64,000 bases of DNA, taken from NCBI GenBank assembly GCA_041650055.1, contig JBAZLV010000002.1:97824-161823 (forward strand). The letters run 5' to 3'. Both the position numbers and the translations under genes were made by a program. The stretch is from JBAZLV01 sp041650055. GTDB taxonomy: Bacteria; Nitrospirota; UBA9217. Of the stretch, positions 25,316 through 33,069 are shown piece after piece (position 1 is the first letter of the stretch; each line of letters starts with the position of its first letter). The notes under the pieces are model-generated. The model had not been told where the DNA came from. It was given only the letters and a program-made list of their open reading frames with translations, and searched no databases.

Positions 25316-25948
25316 ATGACAGACCTTTCCCATGATTTTGAACAGACCCTTTTATCTCTTGACCGATTGGCCGCCAGACAGCTTGTCACTGCAGCTCAAA
25401 ATACCTATACACCAATAGAATTTGTAGATCAGGTCATTATGAAAGCTCTTACCCGTATTGGCGAGGGCTGGGAGCGAGGTGATATTGCTCTTTCACAAGT
25501 GTATATGAGCGGCCGTATTTGTGAAGAACTGGTTGACGGGCTCCTTCCACCGGGTGATGCACAACGCAAGGATCAGCCGCGTATGGCAATAGGAGTGCTC
25601 GAGGATTATCACCTGCTTGGCAAGCGAATTGTTTACTCGGTATTGCGGGCTGAAGGCTTTGACCTCAAAGATTACGGCCGGGTCACGGTTGACGAAGTAA
25701 TTGCCAAAGTAAAAGAAGATCATATCCGCATACTCTTGATCTCAACATTAATGCTGCACTCTGCACTGCATGTTCAGGACCTGGTGGCCAGACTTAAAGC
25801 CGAGAATCTGGATGTAAAGGTTATCGTGGGCGGAGCTCCTTTTCTGTATGACGATCAACTCTGGCGTGAAGTCAAGGCTGATGCAATGGGCCGCTCTGCG
25901 TCTGATGCAGCGAAACTCATTCGCTCTTTGATGGGAGGTCTTGCATGA
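25316..25948 (+). CDS. Corrinoid (B12)-binding protein
   Basis: 210 residues: a helical cap (1-85, B12-binding-2 type) then a Rossmann-like B12 domain with EDYHLLGKRIV near residue 105, which contains the DxHxxG cobalt-ligand motif, and VIVGGAPF near residue 180. Resembles the corrinoid proteins of methanol/methylamine methyltransferase systems (MtaC/MtbC/MttC-like). Start chosen at 25316 because the promoter's transcription start lies after the ATG at 25274. Its stop overlaps the next ATG (ATGA). It is the first gene of a three-gene unit. Confidence 0.88.
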   Translation: MTDLSHDFEQTLLSLDRLAARQLVTAAQNTYTPIEFVDQVIMKALTRIGEGWERGDIALSQVYMSGRICEELVDGLLPPGDAQRKDQPRMAIGVLEDYHLLGKRIVYSVLRAEGFDLKDYGRVTVDEVIAKVKEDHIRILLISTLMLHSALHVQDLVARLKAENLDVKVIVGGAPFLYDDQLWREVKADAMGRSASDAAKLIRSLMGGLA

Positions 25949-27006
25949 AAAAAGAAGCAATGACTTCCATGCAGCGTGTGCTTACCACTCTGGGGCACCA
26001 GGAGCCAGACAGAGTTCCGCTGTTTCTGCTGGTTGTTATGCAGGGGGCACGAGAACTAGGGCTTTCCATTCAGGATTACTTTTCCAAGGCTGAATATGTA
26101 GTTGAAGGGCAACTGCGCCTTCGTGCAAAGTATGGACATGACTCTCTTGTTGGTTTTCTGTACGCCCCTCTTGAAGTTGAAGCATGGGGCGGTGAAGTTA
26201 TTTATGCTGAAGATGGACCGCCCAATTCTGGACAACCATTTATTAGAAATGCTGAAATGATCCCTCGGCTTAAAGCTCCTGATATCGGGAAAAATCCCTG
26301 TTTATTAAAAGTTCTGAAAACCATCAAGCTATTAAAGAAGCGAGTCGGAGATGAATGCCCGATTGTTAGTGTGGTTGTATCTCCGTTCTCAGTTCCGGTA
26401 ATGCAGATGGGTTTTGGCCCGTATCTTGATCTCATGGTGGAGCGGCCGGACTTATTTGAAAAGCTTATGCAGGTCAACGAGGCATTTTGCGTGGAATGGG
26501 CCAATGCGCAGCTGGAAGCGGGCGCTACGGCGATCTGTTATTTTGATCCGGTATCCTCTCCTACCATCATTCCCCGGGAAGTGTACCTTCGTACGGGATT
26601 TACAATATCCAAGAATATGTTACGCCGAATTAAAGGCCCTACCACCATTCACCTGGCTTCAGGACGCTCACTTCCTATTATTAATGATTTAATCCAGACA
26701 GGAACCGCGGTCGTGGGCGTGAGTTGTTTTGAAAATCTGGCAGAAATTAAATCAATCTGCCGCGGAAAAATTAGCATTCTAGGAAATTTGAATGGAATCG
26801 AAATGCGCCGATGGACTCCAAAAGAAGCGGAGGAAAAAGTGAAAGAAGCTATTTCCCAGGCCGGACCTGGCGGAGGATTTATTCTGTCTGATAATCATGG
26901 TGAGATCCCCTGGTCTGTCCCTGATAAAACGCTGATGGCGATCTGTGAAGCTGCCCGCCGATGGGGTTCCTATCCTTTGAACATACCAGAGCACTATGGC
27001 AAATAA
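25945..27006 (+). CDS. Uroporphyrinogen decarboxylase (URO-D)/MtaA-like family protein without zinc ligands
   Basis: 353 residues, TIM-barrel of the UroD/MtaA/CmuA family (starts MTSMQRVLTTLGHQEPDRVPL after a few residues). Methylcobamide methyltransferases of this family bind zinc through a His-x-Cys pair and a later Cys. Here the first motif reads HLASG (His-x-Ala) and the second site reads SDNHGEIPW (no Cys), so the zinc site is apparently lost. The partner is the corrinoid protein just upstream (ATGA overlap) and a DUF1638-GGDEF protein just downstream (11-base overlap). It may sense or handle methyl-corrinoid without catalysing thiol methylation. True heme-pathway HemE is unlikely. Confidence 0.85.
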   Translation: MKKEAMTSMQRVLTTLGHQEPDRVPLFLLVVMQGARELGLSIQDYFSKAEYVVEGQLRLRAKYGHDSLVGFLYAPLEVEAWGGEVIYAEDGPPNSGQPFIRNAEMIPRLKAPDIGKNPCLLKVLKTIKLLKKRVGDECPIVSVVVSPFSVPVMQMGFGPYLDLMVERPDLFEKLMQVNEAFCVEWANAQLEAGATAICYFDPVSSPTIIPREVYLRTGFTISKNMLRRIKGPTTIHLASGRSLPIINDLIQTGTAVVGVSCFENLAEIKSICRGKISILGNLNGIEMRRWTPKEAEEKVKEAISQAGPGGGFILSDNHGEIPWSVPDKTLMAICEAARRWGSYPLNIPEHYGK

Positions 27007-28621
27007 AATCCTGTTTGTAGTCTGTGAACATTATGTACGTGAAGCGCAAGCCGCGATCGAAGCGGAACAATTAGATGATGCCGTAGTAATAGGCTTTCCC
27101 GCCCGATGCGGCCGCCCTCCTTTGACGACCGAAGAACTTACTGCAAAAATTAATGCGCTGGGAAATATCGATCAGGTGGAAGTCTTTGGAGCTTCCTGCC
27201 TCACCGGCATCGCTGATTTTACTTCACAGGACTATAAAGTACATGTTCATAAACGAGATCAGTGTTTCACCCTTGTGGCTGATCTCTCCTTGATTAATTA
27301 TTGTTTAAAAAAAGGCGCCTATTTAGCCACTCCGGGTTGGCTTGCAAACTGGCGTACGAATATAGAACGGCTGGGTCTCAATCAGGAAACAGCGAGCGAA
27401 ATGTTCGCTGAAACAACTACCGGTATTGTCATGCTGGAAACCGGCGTTAACGGACACAATCCTGAGCATGTGAAGGAATTTGCTGAATATGTACATAGAC
27501 CTTTTGAGATTATCCATACAGGAGTATCCGTTTTGCGGTTGCTGTTTGGGAAAATAGCGCTGGTACGACAGATGGAACTGCAGCGGAAAGAGGCTGCCAA
27601 GGAAATTAAGGAAATTCGCAAGCAGGCAGCAACACATGCAATGGCCATTGATCTTCTCTCCAATCTGGCAAAAATTGTTACAGAAACAGAAGCAGTGCAT
27701 GCAATGCTGGATGTATATACCTTTCTTTTTGCCCCTCAACGACTTTGCTATTTAAGTTTTCAAGACGGCGTTCCTAACAAATTATGGCTTAAGCCGGAAG
27801 GGCTCATTGATGAGGCAGAACAAGAAGCCCTCAAAGAAAAGCTGGATGCATTGCAGGAAAATAGCGGGTACACAGAATCCGGAAAAGGGTTTTATCTGCG
27901 CATCGTCAGGAGAGGAGAAATCCGGGGCGTTATTGCTCTGGAAGATATTGCTTTACCTGAATACCTTGATCAATACCTCAATTTGGCGTTCAGTATTGTT
28001 GATATTTGCGAGCTCCCTATTCAAAATGCACGAAAGTATGAAAAGTTGGTCCGCACGCAAGAGATGTTGCGAAAAGCGAATGAAGATCTGTATCGACTTT
28101 CCACGACAGATGCCTTAACCGGTATCGCGAACCGTCGGGCATACGACGAATATCTTGAAGTTGAATGGAAAAGGATGCTGCGCAACAACACTCCTTTGTC
28201 ACTTATCATTTGCGATATCGACTATTTCAAAAAATATAATGACCGATATGGCCATAAAAAGGGAGATATTTGTTTGCATACCGTCGCACAAATTATCCGT
28301 AAGATTGCATTGCGTCCCGGCGATTTTGTTGCGCGTTACGGAGGTGAAGAGTTTGTTGTGGTTTTACCGAATACACCAACGGAAGGAGCTTTTCATCTTG
28401 CCGAAAAAATCCGGATGGCTGTCGTGCAATACAATATTCCCCATGAAGGATCTGAGATTGCTCCCTCTGTTACTTTGAGTCTCGGCATCGCCGAGCTCAA
28501 ACCTCCTTTCGACGCAGAGTTAACATGCACAACACTTTTTCGTATGGCAGACAAAGCTCTGTATCAGGCAAAAAACGAAGGAAGAAACCGCACGATTGTC
28601 TGGAAAGGACAAGCTGAATGA
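26996..28621 (+). CDS. DUF1638-GGDEF diguanylate cyclase
   Basis: 541 residues, cytoplasmic. Residues 1-200: DUF1638 (VCEHYVREA, PARCGRPP, RDQCFTLVADL, ATPGWLANWR), a family of unknown function repeatedly found with corrinoid methyltransferase genes. Residues ~205-235: coiled coil. Residues ~235-350: a GAF-like region of weak sequence support. Residues ~370-541: GGDEF domain with active site RYGGEEF and, five residues before it, an RPGD inhibitory I-site. It makes c-di-GMP and is probably product-inhibited. The start overlaps the UroD-like gene by 11 bases. This fusion couples corrinoid/one-carbon status to c-di-GMP by inference. Confidence 0.87.
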   Translation: MANKILFVVCEHYVREAQAAIEAEQLDDAVVIGFPARCGRPPLTTEELTAKINALGNIDQVEVFGASCLTGIADFTSQDYKVHVHKRDQCFTLVADLSLINYCLKKGAYLATPGWLANWRTNIERLGLNQETASEMFAETTTGIVMLETGVNGHNPEHVKEFAEYVHRPFEIIHTGVSVLRLLFGKIALVRQMELQRKEAAKEIKEIRKQAATHAMAIDLLSNLAKIVTETEAVHAMLDVYTFLFAPQRLCYLSFQDGVPNKLWLKPEGLIDEAEQEALKEKLDALQENSGYTESGKGFYLRIVRRGEIRGVIALEDIALPEYLDQYLNLAFSIVDICELPIQNARKYEKLVRTQEMLRKANEDLYRLSTTDALTGIANRRAYDEYLEVEWKRMLRNNTPLSLIICDIDYFKKYNDRYGHKKGDICLHTVAQIIRKIALRPGDFVARYGGEEFVVVLPNTPTEGAFHLAEKIRMAVVQYNIPHEGSEIAPSVTLSLGIAELKPPFDAELTCTTLFRMADKALYQAKNEGRNRTIVWKGQAE

Positions 28622-28662
28622 GAGGTCGGTTACAGAATACTGCCTAAACCAAGGAACGCAAT

Positions 28663-29157
28663 ATGCCCTCTGTCAATATCCTAAAAGACTATATCCCCGG
28701 TTCAATCGGCCGCATAGCCGAACTACACGGTACCTATTATAATCAGCATTGGAACTTTGGATCATTTTTTGAAGCAAAAGTGGCAACGGAACTATCTGAA
28801 TTTATTAAACGATATGATAAGAACCGGGATGGTTTATGGACCGTCGCGTTCGAAGGAAGGATTGAAGGTTCGATTATCATTGATGGATTGCATACCAACG
28901 ATGAAGGAGCACATTTGCGATGGTTTATCGTCTCTGATGTTTTACGCGGAAAGGGTTTTGGCAACCGGCTTATCGATTCTGCAATAACTTTTTGCAAAAA
29001 ATCTTATTATAAGCGCGTTTATCTCTGGACATTCGAAGGGCTTCATGCTGCAAGACATCTTTATGAAAAAGTCGGATTTAAGCTTGTTGAACAACAGAGA
29101 GGGTCGCAATGGGGCAAGGAAGTAAATGAGCAACGGTATGTTCTTGCATTAAGATAA
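28663..29157 (+). CDS. GNAT-family N-acetyltransferase
   Basis: 164 residues: GNAT fold with the acetyl-CoA loop VLRGKGFGNRLIDSA near residue 95. The N-terminal YYNQHWNFGSFFEAKVATEL stretch is like the C-terminal half of MarR-GNAT fusion proteins, but no MarR part is present here. Substrate unknown. AAGGA site before the ATG. It converges with pyrD, leaving only six bases between the two stops. Confidence 0.8.
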   Translation: MPSVNILKDYIPGSIGRIAELHGTYYNQHWNFGSFFEAKVATELSEFIKRYDKNRDGLWTVAFEGRIEGSIIIDGLHTNDEGAHLRWFIVSDVLRGKGFGNRLIDSAITFCKKSYYKRVYLWTFEGLHAARHLYEKVGFKLVEQQRGSQWGKEVNEQRYVLALR

Positions 29158-29163
29158 CCTGTT

Positions 29164-30099
29164 TTATCCTTTTGCCACCTTTCCGACAATTTCTTTCACA
29201 TCAGAAATCCCCTGATCCATTAACAATGACTCCATGCCGTTCAGTATATCAAGCGTTGCACGAGGATTTATAAAATTCGCGGTTCCTATTGCGACTGCCG
29301 AAGCTCCGGCCAGCATATATTCCAGGGCATCTTCGCCAGTGACAATTCCTCCCATGCCGATTATGGGAAGTGTAACTGATTTTGCAACTTGCCATACCAT
29401 TCGAACACCAACAGGTTTTATTGCTGGTCCTGACAGACCACCGGTGCAGTTTGCTAATCGCGGCTTCATACAGCGGACGTCGATGGCCATGCCCAATAAG
29501 GTATTGATAAGCGACAAACCATCACATCCCGAGTCTTGAGCTGCTTTTGCAAACTCGACAATATCAGTAACATTAGGAGAAAGTTTTGCAATAAGCGGAA
29601 GCTTGGTCGCTTTTCTGACAGCGGACAGGAGATCAAAAGCAGATGCGCAATTTGTACCGAACACCATGCCTCCTGCTTTCACATTCGGACAGGAAATGTT
29701 CACTTCAAGTCCGGATATGCCCGGCACGTCGTCAAGCCTTTCTACAACACCGACATAATCTTCAAGACTGTAGCCAAAGACATTCACAATCACTGCGGTG
29801 TCAAATTGCCTCAGATAGGGAAGTTTCTCGTTTATAAAAATATCGACTCCTGGATTTTCGAGCCCGATGGCATTCAACATGCCTGCTGGCGTTTCCCAGA
29901 TACGAGGAGGCGGATTTCCATGAATCGGCTTGAGTGATATGCCCTTTACAATGATGCCGCCCAGTTTATTCAGATCAACAAACTCCGCATATTCCTTGCC
30001 ATATCCGAATGTACCAGATGCTGTAAGGATAGGGTTTTTGAGATGAATGCCAGCTATGCTCACCGAAAGATCGGGTTTATACACTGTTTTTTTTCTCAT
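29164..30099 (-). CDS. pyrD: Dihydroorotate dehydrogenase B, catalytic subunit
   Basis: 311 residues, FMN-binding barrel of class 1B (PyrDB): TASGTFGYGKEY near residue 30, catalytic Cys in VNISCPNVKAGG, GGLSGPAIKP and GMGGIVTGEDA. Oxidises dihydroorotate to orotate, passing electrons to PyrK and NAD+. Start ATG 30099 or GTG 30105, both near a GAGG. Last gene of the pyrimidine operon, separated from pyrK by a diguanylate cyclase gene. Confidence 0.93.
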   Translation of the reverse strand: MRKKTVYKPDLSVSIAGIHLKNPILTASGTFGYGKEYAEFVDLNKLGGIIVKGISLKPIHGNPPPRIWETPAGMLNAIGLENPGVDIFINEKLPYLRQFDTAVIVNVFGYSLEDYVGVVERLDDVPGISGLEVNISCPNVKAGGMVFGTNCASAFDLLSAVRKATKLPLIAKLSPNVTDIVEFAKAAQDSGCDGLSLINTLLGMAIDVRCMKPRLANCTGGLSGPAIKPVGVRMVWQVAKSVTLPIIGMGGIVTGEDALEYMLAGASAVAIGTANFINPRATLDILNGMESLLMDQGISDVKEIVGKVAKG

Positions 30100-30120
30100 C
30101 TCCACCCAACCTCGAACATA

Positions 30121-31755
30121 TTATGATGAAACATATTTTTCACAACGGTTCCGTCCTTTTTTCTTGGCAACATACATGGCTTGATCAGCCTGTTTGATTA
30201 GCTCATTCAGAATATCGGATGCCTTGAACCCTTTTTTTGCTCCTTTGAAAGCACTTACTCCCAGACTGATGCTCATCTTTAAAAGTGGTGCATGGTATAA
30301 AGGCATGGCTGTTACAAGTTCCCTCAGGCGTTCGGCAAACTGATAAGCCCCGTCCATGTCCATGGAAGGAGAGATAATGATGAATTCTTCTCCACCATAC
30401 CTGCATACCACATCATTCAGCCGAACATTTTCTTCCAGAAGCTTTGCAAGCCGGACAAGGACCTCATCCCCGATTTTATGGCCGTACTTGTCGTTAATTT
30501 CCTTAAACTTATCGATGTCCAGAAAAATAATGGTACAAGACTGTTTTGTGCGCTGGGCAAGCTCGATGATTTCCTGTCCCCTTTTTTGAAAGCAACGCCT
30601 GTTTGCAAGCCCGGTCAAAGAATCAAGAAGCGCCTGTGATTCCAGTGTCTTCATCAGCTGGCCGATTTTTTCCCGCATGCGATGAAAAGACTTGTCCAGA
30701 ATGTCCACTTCTTCATACGTAGATTCCTTGTGACTCATCGAAGGCTCTAGTTCACGGTAATGTTCAGAGAAACTTGAGACTTCCTGAGTAAGCACATCAA
30801 TTGGTTCGACAATTTTTTGGGTTGTATATCGGGCAAGCGGAAAAATAATGAGCAGAATCATGCCCAGAAAAATGAGGATAAATATTCCGATTTTATGCAA
30901 CAAGCTGCCGATTATCTCATTTTTTTCGATCTCAACAATAAGTCCCCATGAACGATCCGAAATCCATTGATATGCGCCCAATACAGGAGCACCACGATAA
31001 CTAATATAATCACCGAATCCTGTTTCTCCATTCAAAACACGTTTGACCGCTTCTGACTGAATCAGAAATGGCCGAGAAACATCAGCGTCCTCCCCGTGTT
31101 TGTTAAGTTTAAGAATGGAACGTGATTCCGTAAGCATCCGGCCGTTCACATCTACAAGATAGGTCTCTCCGGTTTTTCCGAATTGAAGCGAAGAAGTAAT
31201 TTCCTGAATTTTACTCAGATCGAGCGGTCCCAGGATCACTCCGGCAAATGCGCCCTGATCATTGATCACCGGACTGGATACAATAACCGTAGGTTTTGCA
31301 GTAACACGGGAGATAATAATCTCACTAACATACTGCTTTTTTTCCAACGCCGCCTGAAAATAACTGCGGTCTTTTACATTAATACCTCGAGTAAGAATTC
31401 GTTCTCCATCAAACAAAAGAATTCCCCTGCTATCCACATAGTACAAACCATCGAAATCGGTATTTACCTTTTCCATGTAAGCACTCAGTAATCTTTTTAT
31501 GTTAACAAGATCTTTTTCTCTGACCGCCCGGGAAAGGGTAAGCTGGGTTATATCCTGGACGCGCTCATGGAACCAGCTCTTTATATACATTTCATGCTGG
31601 GTTCGTGTAATCGCAAGGTTCTCATAAGCAAATTCTTTGATGGAGTGATACGTAATGCCGGTATACGTCGCCAGGCTGATTACCGCGCTAATGATGCCGA
31701 TGATCGTGAAATTTCTGATAAGTGCCAGCCGAAGTTTGCTCTTTCTGTGGTTCAT
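30121..31755 (-). CDS. Cache-domain membrane diguanylate cyclase, inside the pyr operon
   Basis: 544 residues. First membrane helix about 15-35, an extracytoplasmic double-Cache sensor domain (about 36-280; RSYFQAALEKKQYVSEIIIS, QFGKTGETYLVDVNG), a second helix (about 285-308), a HAMP-like linker and a GGDEF domain (375-540) with RYGGEEF and the RLND I-site five residues before it. It makes c-di-GMP in response to a small ligand. Its ATG overlaps the pyrK stop (ATGA), so it is translated with pyrK. Such a gene is unexpected in a biosynthetic operon. Confidence 0.9.
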   Translation of the reverse strand: MNHRKSKLRLALIRNFTIIGIISAVISLATYTGITYHSIKEFAYENLAITRTQHEMYIKSWFHERVQDITQLTLSRAVREKDLVNIKRLLSAYMEKVNTDFDGLYYVDSRGILLFDGERILTRGINVKDRSYFQAALEKKQYVSEIIISRVTAKPTVIVSSPVINDQGAFAGVILGPLDLSKIQEITSSLQFGKTGETYLVDVNGRMLTESRSILKLNKHGEDADVSRPFLIQSEAVKRVLNGETGFGDYISYRGAPVLGAYQWISDRSWGLIVEIEKNEIIGSLLHKIGIFILIFLGMILLIIFPLARYTTQKIVEPIDVLTQEVSSFSEHYRELEPSMSHKESTYEEVDILDKSFHRMREKIGQLMKTLESQALLDSLTGLANRRCFQKRGQEIIELAQRTKQSCTIIFLDIDKFKEINDKYGHKIGDEVLVRLAKLLEENVRLNDVVCRYGGEEFIIISPSMDMDGAYQFAERLRELVTAMPLYHAPLLKMSISLGVSAFKGAKKGFKASDILNELIKQADQAMYVAKKKGRNRCEKYVSS

Positions 31756-32600
31756 GGCTGCCTTGCGTTTTGTGAATGTAAAAGCTGAGGAAGTGGTAAC
31801 CGTACTTCTTCTGACCAGTCAATTTCTCGTGCATCAAATACCGGCCCTTCCTTGCACACGCGCTTATATCCTTCTGTCTTTATTCGTACAGAGCATCCCA
31901 TACATGCGCCGAGCCCACATCCCATACGCGCCTCCAGGGAAACGAAACACGGGAGAGAATGCTCGGCAGCAATCTTACTTATTGCCGCAAGCATCGCATG
32001 AGGCCCGCAGGCATATATCACCAGATGCTTCTTTTTTTCCGTTTTGGTCAGGAATGCATTCAGAATATCCGTTGTCATTCCTTTTACACCCATGCTTCCA
32101 TCTTCGGTTGCAATATGAACGGTTGCACAGTTTTTTCTGAATGCGGAAAGAATATTTGAAGGCGGAAGGCATTCCTTGAAACGAGAGCCGACAAAAAGAT
32201 GGATAGGAACACATACACGCTGTGAAAAAAACTGAAGTGGCGGGAACCCGCTTCCTCCTGCAACGAGTACGGCGGTTGTTCCCTTTTCCGGGAGTGAAAA
32301 TCCGTTTCCAAGCGGTCCCAGGAACTGAAGTGTTTCTCCTGTTTTCGCATGACTGAGAAGAGCAGTTCCCTTTCCGGCAATGCGGTACAGAATTTCAATA
32401 GAGGAACGTGTGGGAATTGACGCAATCCCGAACGGCCGCGCAAGGAGCGGATCAATAGTATCGGAAACCCGGAGCATCACAAATTGGCCAGGAAGTGAAG
32501 TGCGGGCTGCTTCAGGGGCTTTCAGGATCAGGCGGAAATACCCTCTGCCGGCAGGCTTATGCTCAAGAATAATTCCCGTATGCAGCCGTTTAGCATTCAA
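31752..32600 (-). CDS. pyrK: Dihydroorotate dehydrogenase electron transfer subunit
   Basis: 282 residues: FAD-binding ferredoxin-reductase fold (LARPFGIAS, VLVAGGSGFPPLQFF, YACGPHAML) and a C-terminal 2Fe-2S cluster, CGLGACMGC followed by a further Cys (RVCKEGP). Passes electrons from PyrD to NAD+. TTG start at 32600, with an AGGAG site seven bases upstream that lies inside the greA coding sequence; the genes overlap by 11 bases. Confidence 0.92.
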   Translation of the reverse strand: MNAKRLHTGIILEHKPAGRGYFRLILKAPEAARTSLPGQFVMLRVSDTIDPLLARPFGIASIPTRSSIEILYRIAGKGTALLSHAKTGETLQFLGPLGNGFSLPEKGTTAVLVAGGSGFPPLQFFSQRVCVPIHLFVGSRFKECLPPSNILSAFRKNCATVHIATEDGSMGVKGMTTDILNAFLTKTEKKKHLVIYACGPHAMLAAISKIAAEHSLPCFVSLEARMGCGLGACMGCSVRIKTEGYKRVCKEGPVFDAREIDWSEEVRLPLPQLLHSQNARQP

Positions 32601-33069
32601 TCTGAATCTCCTGAACTTCGTATTCCACCGTTTTTGCAGGCGTTTTGATTGTTACAACATCGCCAACCTTATGCCCAATAAGCGCTTTTCCAACCGGTGA
32701 TTGAACCGATATCTTCCCTTTTTTAAGATCAGCCTCTTCCTGGCCGATCAACGTATATTTTTTGATATCGCCGGATTCAGTATCACATAAAGTCACCGTG
32801 CATCCGAAGACAACCTTTTCATTGCTCAGTTTTGAAACATCAATGATCTGTGCATGAGCAAGCTTGGATTCCAGCTCGCGCTTCTTTGCATCAAGATGAC
32901 CCTGACGCTCCTTCGCTGCATGATACTCTGCATTTTCGGACAAATCACCGTGCGCTCGCGCTTCCTCAATATCTTTGATGTTCTTGGGCCGCTCGACTTT
33001 CATAATACGATCGAGCTCCTGCTTTAATTTGTCATATCCTTGTTTGGTCATCGGAATTTTCTGTGTCAT
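32590..33069 (-). CDS. greA: Transcription elongation factor GreA
   Basis: 159 residues: N-terminal coiled coil (1-75) with acidic tip residues in IEEARAHGDLSENAEYHAAK, and a C-terminal FKBP-like domain (SPVGKALIGHKVGDVV). Rescues backtracked RNA polymerase. The start overlaps the carB stop (ATGA). A housekeeping gene placed in the pyrimidine operon; a carAB/greA neighbourhood is known in several bacteria. Confidence 0.95.
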   Translation of the reverse strand: MTQKIPMTKQGYDKLKQELDRIMKVERPKNIKDIEEARAHGDLSENAEYHAAKERQGHLDAKKRELESKLAHAQIIDVSKLSNEKVVFGCTVTLCDTESGDIKKYTLIGQEEADLKKGKISVQSPVGKALIGHKVGDVVTIKTPAKTVEYEVQEIQIEC

